A stretch of DNA of 30,583 nt from a virus: IMG/VR virus record IMGVR_UViG_3300029998_000092, positions 1 through 30,583 of that record; one strand, 5' to 3'. The notes below the pieces were generated by a model, which was not told the DNA's origin, ran no database searches, and saw only the letters and a program-made list of their open reading frames with translations. This document shows, in pieces, positions 21,373-29,957 of this stretch; position 1 is the stretch's first letter; every line of letters starts with the position of its first letter. Both the position numbers and the translations under genes were made by a program.

Positions 21373-21893
21373 TCAATGATATGTTCGTGATTTTATTTGT
21401 TCATTTGAATAAATAAATATATCTTGTTCAAAACTATCAATTTACAAAATAAAACCGATCCATTTAGATGGAGTAGTTCTATTGAGTATAAAAAATCATT
21501 ATTAGAAGGTTCGCTGGACCTCCATAACTTTTCTATTGCAGAGTTCAAATAATTGAAAAAACATAACACAGATAACACAAAAGGAATACACTACTTATAA
21601 TTTATTTATTTGTTATTTAGTTGTATGAGTTTAATATACAGGTATTTGTATGCTTTCACCTCAAAATCAGATAAAGACAGTACAATACAGCTAATACAAA
21701 AATAAATTTTGGATTATTTATATAGCCTTCGGGGTTGCAACGCATTGTTCTGAAAACTTATTACAGATAGCAGTACCTTTTAGTTTGCATAAAAAATAAA
21801 TGAAACTTTAAATCGAAACGTATCTAGGCGTTTCTTACGCGCGCGTATTGGTCAGCTAGTTCAACTAATCAAATTAAACATTATCTTTGTATC
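21373..21893. other. Non-coding region
   Basis: No supported gene. A 61-codon leftward frame at 21393-21578 is low-complexity and unlikely to be real. A -7-like TATCTTTG lies at 21882-21889, directly before structured element copy 2. Confidence 0.5.
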
Positions 21894-21967
21894 ACTTTCC
21901 CGCGGTTTGCCGTTGGTGGGTTAAATACAATTTGGCGGTCGGGGTGGTTCTTGACCGCTTTTTTTTT
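21894..21967 (+). ncRNA. Structured element, copy 2 (possible small RNA)
   Basis: About 74 bases: the same 5' domain as copy 1, then a GCGGTC/GACCGC hairpin (21935-21940 with 21953-21958) and a T9 run. A TAnnTTTG box just 4 bases upstream (TATCTTTG, 21882-21889) would give a transcript of roughly 70 bases ending at the T-run. No clear -33 box at the proper distance. The covarying stems between the two copies argue for a real RNA structure; a pure terminator is the simplest reading. Confidence 0.45.
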
Positions 21968-22075
21968 GCGTACTGCATACATAAATTTAATTTTATAAGT
22001 AGCGGTTAAATGGAAGTGGCGCACCCTCGTTTAAAAAGTCTTTTATAGTAACTTTCGAGTTTCTGACAATAAAAA

Positions 22076-22105
22076 AAACCGCCACAAAATTAATTGCAGC
22101 GGTTT
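22076..22105 (-). terminator. Terminator of the exported-protein operon
   Basis: On the - strand AAACCGC and GCGGTTT pair with a short mismatch at the loop side and T8 follows (A8 on +, 22071-22078). It lies about 20 bases after the stop of the 182-residue gene. Confidence 0.75.
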
Positions 22106-22125
22106 GATAAGTCAGTGTAATTATT

Positions 22126-22674
22126 TTACCAATTATCTGTTTTTGTACCTATTAATCCGTCTATTAGTGATTTTAGTTGTAAATTTATATTTGATTCAAC
22201 TTGTGATTTTGCATCTTTTTTTCTAATCGTTCCATCATTTTTAAAAATTCCACCTTTTAAAGGAAACGGTGACGATGAGTTTGTCCTATTAGTCTCGTCT
22301 CGTATTTCAAGATTTATAATCTCATATTTTACTTTTCCATCTTTGAAGCTTAATTCTGTAGTATAGCTACCACCCCATTTTAAGGTCATTCCTAAACTTT
22401 TCAATGTCAAGAAATCGGGGTCGTGCGTTTCAAACTTTAAATATTCAGAGTCTGTATTTCCTTTAATTACTTCACTTGGGTTCTTGTAGGTCTTGTTTAT
22501 GAACTTAATTGCATTGTCATACAGTTGTTTTGCGGTTTTTCCTTCCGCATTTATGACGATATAGCTTTTTTCAGTATCCAGTGAATCTCGCAAGCCATTT
22601 GGAGTTAAAACAAATTTTTGCCCATAACTTAATGAACAAAAGAAAATCATTGAGAGTAAAATTAGTTTTTTCAT
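22126..22674 (-). CDS. Secreted DUF4468-like protein
   Basis: A 182-residue protein with a cleavable signal peptide (about residues 1-18: MKKLILLSMIFFCSLSYG, then QKF). The mature part matches DUF4468 proteins of Bacteroidetes: an N-terminal strand pair (YIVINAEGKTAKQLYDNAIKFINKTY) and a later sheet (GGSYTTELSFKDGKVKYEIINL). These are exported proteins with a TBP-like fold, of unknown function. It is 19 bases downstream of the lipoprotein gene and shares its transcript and the terminator at 22076. Confidence 0.75.
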   Translation of the reverse strand: MKKLILLSMIFFCSLSYGQKFVLTPNGLRDSLDTEKSYIVINAEGKTAKQLYDNAIKFINKTYKNPSEVIKGNTDSEYLKFETHDPDFLTLKSLGMTLKWGGSYTTELSFKDGKVKYEIINLEIRDETNRTNSSSPFPLKGGIFKNDGTIRKKDAKSQVESNINLQLKSLIDGLIGTKTDNW

Positions 22675-22693
22675 AACCTATAATAGTTTTAAA

Positions 22694-23008
22694 TTAAAAT
22701 TTAGTTGTTACTGTTGTTGTAGTTACTTCTTTATATTGACTTTTCAAACATTTCTCACACGTTTGGTTAATTGTAATAGTGTAACCTCCAGAAGTAGTAA
22801 CTGATTTTGTAGTCAGTTTTGCAACCACCTCATCAGCATCTTTCGTCGTACAATTTTGAAAAGTTGTTGATTTAACGGTTTTCGGGTAGCCTGAAATACT
22901 CGGACTTGCAGACGTTGTTTGTGTTAAAGTGAACGCCCAATCATAAGTAGTATTATCGGTGCAGGAAAAACAAATAAATAATAACAAAGGAATAAATAGC
23001 TTTTTCAT
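22694..23008 (-). CDS. Small predicted lipoprotein
   Basis: A 104-residue protein with a short hydrophobic signal and a lipobox ending in Cys16 (LFICFSC), so it should be lipidated. The mature part is Thr/Ser-rich (TTSASPSISG; VTTSGGYTITINQ) with a CEKC motif near residue 85 and three further Cys. No family is recognised. It begins the two-gene exported operon. Confidence 0.7.
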   Translation of the reverse strand: MKKLFIPLLLFICFSCTDNTTYDWAFTLTQTTSASPSISGYPKTVKSTTFQNCTTKDADEVVAKLTTKSVTTSGGYTITINQTCEKCLKSQYKEVTTTTVTTKF

Positions 23009-23075
23009 ATTCGTATAATTTTAAATTTGATAATTAGCAAAGTAATACAACTATTTGACAACCTTTGATACAGAT

Positions 23076-23160
23076 AAAAAATGCGTGGGTCATCACATTA
23101 CCGGAACAAAGGTACGACCAGTACCCAACCCCCCAATAAGTAACGCCCACGCAAACCGTG
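23076..23160 (-). ncRNA. Structured element, possible third relative (RNA or terminator)
   Basis: On the - strand, a CACGGTTTGCGTGGG start resembles the CGGTTTGC.GTGGG of copies 1 and 2. A 7-bp stem (GCGTGGG/CCCACGC, 23146-23152 with 23083-23089) encloses an inner GGTAC/GTACC hairpin and is followed by T6. The resemblance to the other two copies is limited to the 5' block. It lies directly outside the presumed end of the integrated element. Confidence 0.4.
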
Positions 23161-23176
23161 AGCATTTTCCTTATTG

Positions 23177-23188
23177 TTTTTAGGGGGT
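23177..23188. repeat. TTTTAGGGGGTA, left copy (candidate attachment or arm-type site)
   Basis: Twelve identical bases recur at 29958-29969, next to the integrase start. In AT-rich surroundings a G5 run in both places is unusual. It may be an integrase arm-type site or an att core; see the right copy. Confidence 0.45.
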
Positions 23189-23483
23189 AATAAAATTGGT
23201 CGTTTTTTGTTCCCGAAACAATAGCAAAACGCTATATAATATTTTAAAAGACAATAATTTGAATTATTGTACTGCAAAAATACGAAAAGATTTTAATTTG
23301 TAACTTATTTTTCTTGATATATCGAACGAATTTTTTATCAATTGGCTGAATAACCTCTTATAGCACTTTAGCGGTTTTTTAATCAAACGCCTATGTGTAT
23401 GGAAATTTGCGCATAAATTTATAAAATCGTTTAATCTGTATGCGATACAATAATTTTAAAAAAGCTCCAAAAATAAGAACTAA

Positions 23484-24101
23484 TCAACCCAATCCAAAAC
23501 GCTGCAATATCTTTAATGAAATAGCATCAAGCCGTGTAACTTTTAAATCTAGTGCATCAACTTTTAGATTGTGCTTTGTTGGTTTTCCTTTAAAAGTAGT
23601 TTGTTGTCGTTTCTTCGATTGAATAAGTCTATCATACTTCGCCTCTGCTTCTCGGTATTGGTCGAAAGGCAAATAATTTTTTGATGATAATTGAGTGGTG
23701 TAATACAAACGGTTTTTATACGCCTCTTTCGCTTTGAAGTACTGGCTGCCATACGCTCTGTATAAAATTCTACATCGTTTATTTGATACGGGGCAACGAA
23801 AATATAAAACACTGCCTTTGCCTAAATTAGAGGGTTTATATTCAATAAATACTTTATAATCCATTTCGGTTTTCTCGCCCGTTCGGTTATCTGTAATAGT
23901 GTAATATAGTCTTAAATAGGTTTCGTTTGGTTTATGTACGGTTTCAACTCCAATACTACTGCTATCAGTCCAACTCATTTGCTGGGTATGGCTGCCGTAT
24001 TGTTTGCCAAAACAACTAAAATAACCCCGTTTAATCAAATAACTCATTTCTATTCTTTGAGCTGCATTTACTGTGGTTGCTCCTGTGCTGTATCGTCCCA
24101 T
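23484..24101 (-). CDS. Conserved mobile-element protein, function unknown
   Basis: A 205-residue protein with a start of the type MGRYSTGATTVNAAQRIEMS, a Gly/Tyr-rich N-terminal block, and a central segment FRCPVSNKRCRILYRAYG with two Cys that may bind zinc, followed by a C-terminal basic helix. It belongs to a family common in Bacteroidetes mobile DNA and often near replication genes, but I do not know its function. It is the last gene of the element's leftward array, 95 bases after the Rep gene. A DNA-binding role is likely from the basic C-terminus and Cys pair. Confidence 0.65.
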   Translation of the reverse strand: MGRYSTGATTVNAAQRIEMSYLIKRGYFSCFGKQYGSHTQQMSWTDSSSIGVETVHKPNETYLRLYYTITDNRTGEKTEMDYKVFIEYKPSNLGKGSVLYFRCPVSNKRCRILYRAYGSQYFKAKEAYKNRLYYTTQLSSKNYLPFDQYREAEAKYDRLIQSKKRQQTTFKGKPTKHNLKVDALDLKVTRLDAISLKILQRFGLG

Positions 24102-24196
24102 GTTCTAAAATATAACCTAAATAGTTAGTACTTATAAATTGTTATTCTGTTGTCGTTCGCATAAGGTTTGAAACGGTTCTTTTGTAAACAGTAAGT

Positions 24197-25378
24197 TTAT
24201 AAATACTTTCTTTTATCAGAGGCGATGTAATCTGTAAAATCAAATAACAAAGGAATTGACAAAACCCGCCTGATTGACCTTTTTGTATTATTTCTGATAT
24301 TACTATTATTATTCCGGCATTTATGCGCCTCGTTATATCCGACAACTTTTGCACTACAATATAACTGACCTTTTCGAGGGTTTTTAATGATACGACCGCA
24401 ACTGATACATCGGGGTTCGGTGGTCTCTGTTGCAGTAGTACAGATTCCTTTCTTATCTACGTGGTAATTTGTACTATTTCCAATCTCAAAAGTGGGTAAT
24501 TTGTACCATTTTTTTTTAATCTCATTTGCAACTGAAACATCTCTCAACTCTTTGCATTTTACACTAATCAGATTTAAAATATCATTCTTTAAAGTCGATT
24601 TGCTGTGTTGATTTATAAATTTGTTGCAATCTTCACGCTCTCGGTTGTAATTAGCTCGTTTTTTTACTGATTCGTAACTGCGTTTTCCTTTTGGTATATC
24701 ATATAAACTGTGCCAATAGTCAGTATTAATATAATCGCCATATTTGATACGTTCTTTGTCAGTTAGTTGATTAATTTCATCGTCGGTAAAATCAATTATC
24801 AAACAGTCCTGAATAGTTTCAATCAGTATTTTTTCAAATCGTTTCCAAAGTTCTACATCTAATAAATCAGATAATTTTTGATAAGTCATTACATCGGATA
24901 TGTGTTTCATTTTATCAATACTGACTTCAATTCTCAATATATTTTCTGAATGATAAGGTTCTTCTTTTGTTCGTGCTGATTTATTGTAAAACTTATTTGT
25001 ATAATTATCATACCCAAAAACCTTTCCATCACGTTTCTCTTCCCAATTTCCGGTATTAGTTTTATGCAAAATAATACATTTTAAGGCATTATTCGGGTTC
25101 ATTTGTAGTTTGATATTCACGCCGATCTCAAAACCGTTTAAAACTGTTGTTTCGGGGTTCAGACCTGTTTTTTCATTCAATAGATTTAAAGATTTTTTTA
25201 AATCACTCAAATAAAAATCATCGGCGTTATGCAGTCCTTTGTTATTGTATTTGTGTAAACTTCCACGAACATAATAAAATTCGTCAACTTTATGAGTAAA
25301 TATCAAACCGTTTACCTTTTCTATTCCGGTTGTACCAATAGATAGTACAGCATTTTTCAAACTGATTCCATCTATCAT
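24197..25378 (-). CDS. Replication protein of filamentous-phage gpII (G2P/CRI) type
   Basis: A 393-residue protein. The N-terminal part has the gpII-like signature RGSLHKYNNKGLHNADDF (about 38-55), then LEXGVNI-type FEIGVNI (about 83-89), and the ILRIEVSIDKMKHI segment. The catalytic tyrosine is not certain from reading. At about residues 322-352 there is a CISCGRIIKNPRKGQLYCS zinc-ribbon-like motif with a later Cys. These proteins nick DNA at an origin to start rolling-circle replication. It overlaps the upstream gene by 4 bases (ATGA). A single-stranded origin was not found by eye. Confidence 0.65.
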   Translation of the reverse strand: MIDGISLKNAVLSIGTTGIEKVNGLIFTHKVDEFYYVRGSLHKYNNKGLHNADDFYLSDLKKSLNLLNEKTGLNPETTVLNGFEIGVNIKLQMNPNNALKCIILHKTNTGNWEEKRDGKVFGYDNYTNKFYNKSARTKEEPYHSENILRIEVSIDKMKHISDVMTYQKLSDLLDVELWKRFEKILIETIQDCLIIDFTDDEINQLTDKERIKYGDYINTDYWHSLYDIPKGKRSYESVKKRANYNREREDCNKFINQHSKSTLKNDILNLISVKCKELRDVSVANEIKKKWYKLPTFEIGNSTNYHVDKKGICTTATETTEPRCISCGRIIKNPRKGQLYCSAKVVGYNEAHKCRNNNSNIRNNTKRSIRRVLSIPLLFDFTDYIASDKRKYL

Positions 25379-25767
25379 AATACTAAAATTTCGAGTAGTA
25401 TGTTATTTAGACTTTTCGGAAAATATCCATCAAATAAATAAACTGTATAGCTGAATTTGTCAGGATCGGAACAAAACAAAATCAAACTTCTCGACCTCGT
25501 TTGTGGATTGAATACATCGCCGGAATAGATTCCGTTTACCTTAGTACGTTTCAAACCGGTATGAAGTACTTTAGTCATACATCTATGGCTCTCGACTACA
25601 TATTTCGCACTCTGAGCGATTAAATACGGATGAATAGGTAAACTTATACGGAAATAAGAAAAGGGCAAATTTGCGCCTGATTCCGTCATTAAATCAAATA
25701 TATCCGTATGGATTGCATTTTGAATAAAAACGCCCTTGGTTGCGGAGGTTAAACACATCTTTTTCAT
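25375..25767 (-). CDS. Protein between excisionase-like HTH and Rep, function unknown
   Basis: A 130-residue protein, mixed alpha/beta with a RTKVNGIYSGDVFNPQTRSR segment and a C-terminal hydrophobic end (SLNNILLEILVL). It is translationally coupled to both neighbours (3-base gap upstream, 4-base overlap downstream). Its place suggests a function in copy control or as a Rep helper, but no motif supports this. Confidence 0.55.
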   Translation of the reverse strand: MKKMCLTSATKGVFIQNAIHTDIFDLMTESGANLPFSYFRISLPIHPYLIAQSAKYVVESHRCMTKVLHTGLKRTKVNGIYSGDVFNPQTRSRSLILFCSDPDKFSYTVYLFDGYFPKSLNNILLEILVL

Positions 25768-25770
25768 AAT

Positions 25771-26076
25771 CTACGCTCTTTTATATTTTAGAGTTTCGAT
25801 GTCTTTCAAAGATGCATAAACGTTGGCTCTTTGGTAACGAACACGTGTTCCGATGCGTTGCGCTGGAATAGTACCGTTTTTAGTCCAATCGTTTAAAGTA
25901 GGTAAGGAAATACCCAAAATCAGGGCGGCTTCCTTTCGAGTGATTAACTCGGGAGATGGTTCGGGGGCAGTGGTTAATCCAGATACAATTTTTTGTACTT
26001 CATTTTGTACAATAGTTCTGAAACTGTCTTGTAACTGTTCAAAACTGATTCCGTTGAGAATGATTTCGTTTGGCAT
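25771..26076 (-). CDS. Excisionase-like helix-turn-helix protein
   Basis: A 101-residue protein with a coiled region first (about 9-33) and then a MerR/excisionase-type domain at about residues 43-95: ITRKEAALILGISLPTLNDW is the helix-turn-helix, and IPAQRIGTRVRYQRANV is the wing (HTH_17 family). Such proteins act as recombination directionality factors or regulators of mobile elements. It starts the compact rep operon and is separated by 105 bases from the cargo gene. Confidence 0.85.
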   Translation of the reverse strand: MPNEIILNGISFEQLQDSFRTIVQNEVQKIVSGLTTAPEPSPELITRKEAALILGISLPTLNDWTKNGTIPAQRIGTRVRYQRANVYASLKDIETLKYKRA

Positions 26077-26180
26077 ATTCTTTTGTTTTTAGAATTTGTA
26101 CAAACTTACTTCGTTCTTATTCAGTCATATTTCCGACGTTTCCGTAACGGAACAAACAGAACAAACGGAAATGATTTTTT

Positions 26181-26930
26181 TTATTTTTCTTTGTTTATCC
26201 ACGTCTTAAAGTGGGTATTGTATTTGTTTTCTAATTCAATATCAAAAGTTGATTCTCTGATTAATTTTGCTGTAACGGTTCGCCCTGTTTTGGGTTTGTT
26301 TTCTGTTCCCTCGTAGGCTATTATTCCAAATTCGGCGCAGAAACAAATACAATGAGCTGTCTTATCAGGTGTTTTATCCAATACAGTTGTTTCTGTATAC
26401 AACCAATCATAAAACTTTCCAATATCTTTACTCGGTGTTTTCTTTCCGTTGTTGTCAACTGTTCGCCATTGGTAGTTATCATCTATTAAATTAATCTCTT
26501 TCAACTTTTTTTTCAACTTTTCTGTATCCAGATTGTAAGGATGTTTAAACAGTCTGGCAAAGGTTAGTGGTTGTTTTGGTGGTGTGCCTGTTTGGTTTGG
26601 CTGTTTATCTTTTATTATATTGTCATTCAGTTTACTTTCTAATAAATTAACGACTTTATTCAACTCATAAAATGTACCTGAATGAGTTTTACTTATCATC
26701 TTCTCGTAATCAGGAATTATTATCTTTTCCCCTTTAAACATTTCTTTGGTTACAGGGTTATCCAAATTTGATTTAGGAATTTCCCAACCATTTTTTTTAT
26801 ATATTTCAAAACTTTCATTCTCTAAACGCTCGCGTATCATAGATTTAGTTACTCCAATATCAAATAAAATAATACGTATTTTTTCGTTATCAAAATTTCC
26901 TGTGTTTTTCAAAATAATTATAAATCTCAA
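26181..26930 (-). CDS. Cargo ORF 2, function unknown (possible frameshift continuation)
   Basis: The frame of 249 codons opens only at TTG (26930), inside the end of the upstream gene; the first ATG is at 26840 (MIRERLENESF), giving 219 residues. The N-terminal part reads well as a DNA-binding-like segment (FDIGVTKSMIRERLENESFE). The C-terminal domain (about residues 125-249) has KKTPSKDIGKFYDWLYTETT and HCICFCAEFGIIAYEG and ends with THFKTWINKE. No family is recognised. The lack of an ATG and the 41-base overlap suggest that it is the +1-frame continuation of the 549-residue ORF, see 26889-26901. Confidence 0.5.
   Translation of the reverse strand: MRFIIILKNTGNFDNEKIRIILFDIGVTKSMIRERLENESFEIYKKNGWEIPKSNLDNPVTKEMFKGEKIIIPDYEKMISKTHSGTFYELNKVVNLLESKLNDNIIKDKQPNQTGTPPKQPLTFARLFKHPYNLDTEKLKKKLKEINLIDDNYQWRTVDNNGKKTPSKDIGKFYDWLYTETTVLDKTPDKTAHCICFCAEFGIIAYEGTENKPKTGRTVTAKLIRESTFDIELENKYNTHFKTWINKEK
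26889..26901 (-). promoter_or_regulatory. Possible +1 frameshift site
   Basis: The end of the 549-codon frame reads AGG AAA TTT TGA, with a purine-rich AGGAAA before TTT TGA. Slipping +1 on TTT reads GAT AAC and continues in the next frame as KFDNEKIRIILFDIG. A UGA stop after a U-rich codon and a nearby SD-like block resemble the prfB frameshift. A single-base insertion in the T4 run is the alternative. Confidence 0.35.
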
Positions 26931-28539
26931 TATCGCTCAATTCTTTTGAATAGGTATTTTCTTCCAATTTTAAAACGTTTTTCAAACAATCCTTTTTCCA
27001 TTCCGGCGATGCATCAGTCTGAAGAATTACCTTTTTTATTTGATTTAATGTGCCCGTCACAACCGTTTCTTCATCTTCTGGTTCCGAATAATTTTGTACT
27101 ACAAATTCGTAAATATGTTCTGTATTTGTAATTAGCGCTAAAAATTCCAGCAGCGTTAAATCGTAGTAGGATTTATTACTAATCATTTGAAAATTGTTGT
27201 CTATTTGCTTTATTTGATCGGATTTAAACAATTCTAAAAAAGTTAACGATTCTTTCATTTTCTTTTCTCCTGTGGTAGGTCTCGAGTTTTCAATATCAAC
27301 ACCAAAATCTCTATAAAATAGAATCAAACGAGTATCAAAATATCTAATTTGTGGTTCTCTATTCTCTATTGGAAAAACCTCTCTAAATTTAGAAATAATA
27401 GTTCCAAAATAAGGAGCTAAAGAATTATAGTCTATTATTATATTAGATTCTTTGAACTTTGCTATCATATCAATAACTAAATTTTCAAAATTATCGGTTA
27501 TTATTTTGAACACTTCATTTTTAGTATCTTTGAAAATGGTTTCAATCATTACATTGTCAGCTATTTCATTCCATGTTTTAAGAGTGTTTTTGCCATATCT
27601 TTGTAAATAGTCATTACAACTAAAAATAGCATGAAGTTGAATAAACTCAATGTTTTCTATGCTAATATCGGGAGTTAGCTGATTTAATTCATTATATTTT
27701 TTTTCTGCAATATTATAAATCCTTATTAGATTTAATTTTCCGACCTGTGAAATAAGGTTCTTATCCCATACACTTACATGAAATTCATTTGAATTGTTGA
27801 AATACAGACCGATATTTGGTACTAATTCAGCAATGTAGTTTAGTCTAGTCGCTATGTCAGGAGAATTTATAATTTTTTCAATTGGGTTAATTGAATTATC
27901 GCTATCATTTCCCTTTCTCCGATTAATTATATGTTCTAACAAAAAACGCTTAATCGTATAATGTTGATTTTCATTGATTTTATTCGTATAATCAAAACAT
28001 AATTCATTTACAAATTTACTAATGTCATTAAGGAAATAACACAAACTATCTTTGTTAAAATAATTTGATATAAGTCTTATGTTGTTGAATAATTGAGACT
28101 CTAAAATTTCTTTTGTAGCTGTAGAACTTTTTAGTAGAAACTCTTCTACATTATTTTCCTCGTTATTCATTACAGTGGATATATTATCATTCATTTTTTT
28201 TGTTTTACTGATGTTGACTTTTGTTGCGCTATTTAATTCACATTCAGTACTGTTTAAAAAGCCTAAATACTTCTTATAAGCCCAATAAGAGTCTCTTAAA
28301 ATTTTATTTTCAGCATAATTAGAATCAATTTTCTCAGAATCAAAAAAATCAATATCTTTCTCGACGCCGTTTACTAACTCCGTTAAATTATTTCTGTATT
28401 GTTTAATAAAATCCGTTTCCGTCGCAAGTATGTTAGTTGCAATGAACTCATTTAGTGAGCTTTTATATTCAATATCAAACCTAATTTTCAATACTTCTGT
28501 AATACTGTTTTTCGCATAATCCAAATCATGTTTTTCCAT
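26890..28539 (-). CDS. Large cargo protein, function unknown
   Basis: A 549-residue protein, helix-rich and polar with many Asn, Ile and Lys, and no obvious catalytic motif, signal peptide or membrane segment. Segments such as ENQHYTIKRFLLEHIINRRK and LNYIAELVPNIGLYFNN look like helical repeats of a scaffold or sensor protein. It lies directly after the integrase (7 bases) in the position where satellites and small integrated elements carry cargo such as defence genes. The C-terminus may continue in the +1 frame with a further 237 residues, for about 786 in total. Confidence 0.6.
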   Translation of the reverse strand: MEKHDLDYAKNSITEVLKIRFDIEYKSSLNEFIATNILATETDFIKQYRNNLTELVNGVEKDIDFFDSEKIDSNYAENKILRDSYWAYKKYLGFLNSTECELNSATKVNISKTKKMNDNISTVMNNEENNVEEFLLKSSTATKEILESQLFNNIRLISNYFNKDSLCYFLNDISKFVNELCFDYTNKINENQHYTIKRFLLEHIINRRKGNDSDNSINPIEKIINSPDIATRLNYIAELVPNIGLYFNNSNEFHVSVWDKNLISQVGKLNLIRIYNIAEKKYNELNQLTPDISIENIEFIQLHAIFSCNDYLQRYGKNTLKTWNEIADNVMIETIFKDTKNEVFKIITDNFENLVIDMIAKFKESNIIIDYNSLAPYFGTIISKFREVFPIENREPQIRYFDTRLILFYRDFGVDIENSRPTTGEKKMKESLTFLELFKSDQIKQIDNNFQMISNKSYYDLTLLEFLALITNTEHIYEFVVQNYSEPEDEETVVTGTLNQIKKVILQTDASPEWKKDCLKNVLKLEENTYSKELSDIEIYNYFEKHRKF

Positions 28540-28546
28540 AGGTCAA

Positions 28547-29911
28547 TCATTTTGCAATTAACATTGGATTAAAAAATTTGTGTGATTGCATTTTGATAGC
28601 GTTATCTTTAGCACTCATTTTTATATATTTCATAAATGCTGATTCTGTTTTATGTCCGGTTATTTTCATTATTGCGATACTCGGCATATCCATTAAAAAG
28701 GCATTTGTAGCAAATGATCGGCGGGCGGTGTGGCTTGTTACCAAATTGTATTTTTCTGTTATTTTTTCGACCCTTAAACCGCCTTTTGTTATCTCTTTCG
28801 TAATGGGTTCTTTTATTCCGGCGATTTTTGCAACATCTTTCAAATACTCATTAAATTTTTGATTACTGATTGCTCGAGGTAATTGATAATTGTATTTTTC
28901 AAAAATCTGTCTTGTAATCGGGTGTACAGGAACAACTACATTTTGATTCGTTTTTTGAGTAGTTATGTTTATAGTATTATCGGTTGTAATATTCTCTTTT
29001 TTGAGTTGTGAAAGGTCGGAAAATCGCAAACCAGTATAACAACCAATAAGAAATAAATCTCTAACACGTTCCAAATAATCTGGTAATTTATCGGTGTTAA
29101 ACTCTTTTCTTAATAGTTTCAAACTTTCGGGTGATGTTTCAATAGTGTACATCTGCATTAATTCCGATTCATTCAAATAAATAGAGTCTGTTTCTTCTTT
29201 TAGAACTTTAAAAGACTTCTTTTTATAATCGGTTGGTACGTTTATACCCCTATCGTTTGCCTCACTTACAAAGGTCTTTAGTATCTTTATTCGTGTGCCA
29301 ATGGTGTTCTTAGATAAACCCGCCCTTGTTATTGATTGACCCGCTTTTGTTTTCTCTCTCTTTGGTTTCGTTAGAAATTCGACAAATGAATTATAAAAGT
29401 CAATATCAATACTATTGAAGTTCAAAACCGTTTTCTTTGCCGTTTGGTAATCCTGCAAATTTTTTCTTACAACTTTAAAACTTTTCAAAGTCGATTGTTT
29501 ATTGTTGGAAGTCTTAATAAGAAAATCAATAAACTGAAATAGGTCTTTCGGAGTTTCCTCTTTGGAAACAACCGTTTCAGTTTTTAAAATCTTATCAAGT
29601 TCTTTTTTTAGAATTTCATTTGTGGGTGTGATGTTTGTGTTTTCTAGTTTCAGAAAAACGCTATTGATAGTCGATTCAATTATATCTAATCGGTGGTTAA
29701 ACTCGGGATGTTCGGGAAAGTCTTTTGTCCCTTTTGCTCGGTTCGTCTTTGGATTCCAAAAGGCGGGGTTTATACTCTTAGCAATGTAGTACTTTAGTTG
29801 AATGTACTCTTTTCGGTCGGTCTTCGTTATTGCAGCTCCGTAACTGATTCGTGCAAAAATAGCGGTTTCGGACTGATTACTGTCTTTGAGGTAAAATTTA
29901 ATCTTTGCCAT
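28547..29911 (-). CDS. Tyrosine recombinase (integrase)
   Basis: A 454-residue protein with an arm-binding N-terminal domain, a SAM-like core-binding domain (about 125-225) and a catalytic domain. The active-site residues are present: Arg296 (YTGLRFSDL), His394 and Arg397 (SHTARRSFATN), His420 (ITGHKTES) and the nucleophile Tyr429 (FMKYI). The type is the Bacteroidetes conjugative-transposon/phage integrase. It is at the outer end of the element and starts 46 bases inside the TTTTAGGGGGTA repeat. It should integrate and, with the HTH protein, excise the element. Confidence 0.95.
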   Translation of the reverse strand: MAKIKFYLKDSNQSETAIFARISYGAAITKTDRKEYIQLKYYIAKSINPAFWNPKTNRAKGTKDFPEHPEFNHRLDIIESTINSVFLKLENTNITPTNEILKKELDKILKTETVVSKEETPKDLFQFIDFLIKTSNNKQSTLKSFKVVRKNLQDYQTAKKTVLNFNSIDIDFYNSFVEFLTKPKREKTKAGQSITRAGLSKNTIGTRIKILKTFVSEANDRGINVPTDYKKKSFKVLKEETDSIYLNESELMQMYTIETSPESLKLLRKEFNTDKLPDYLERVRDLFLIGCYTGLRFSDLSQLKKENITTDNTINITTQKTNQNVVVPVHPITRQIFEKYNYQLPRAISNQKFNEYLKDVAKIAGIKEPITKEITKGGLRVEKITEKYNLVTSHTARRSFATNAFLMDMPSIAIMKITGHKTESAFMKYIKMSAKDNAIKMQSHKFFNPMLIAK

Positions 29912-29957
29912 TGTAGTATGTGTAGTTGGTCAAATACACAACAAAGTTAGTAAATTA

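Larger units (their letters stand above)
23009..23483. other. Non-coding region with a structured element and the left end of the integrated element
   Basis: About 475 bases without a gene. It includes the structured element at 23076-23160, the TTTTAGGGGGTA repeat at 23177 and a TATTTTTG -7-like box on the - strand at 23275-23282. The bases from about 23190 to 23483 are AT-rich with no other feature that I can support. Confidence 0.5.

Noticed and set aside
21393-21578. 61-codon leftward gene
   Set aside because: Low-complexity hydrophobic product, no coupling and no promoter; the region looks non-coding.
20161-21967. Integron attC sites
   Set aside because: The copies carry T-run hairpins and lack a proper GTTRRRY/RYYYAAC core-site pair; no integron integrase is present.
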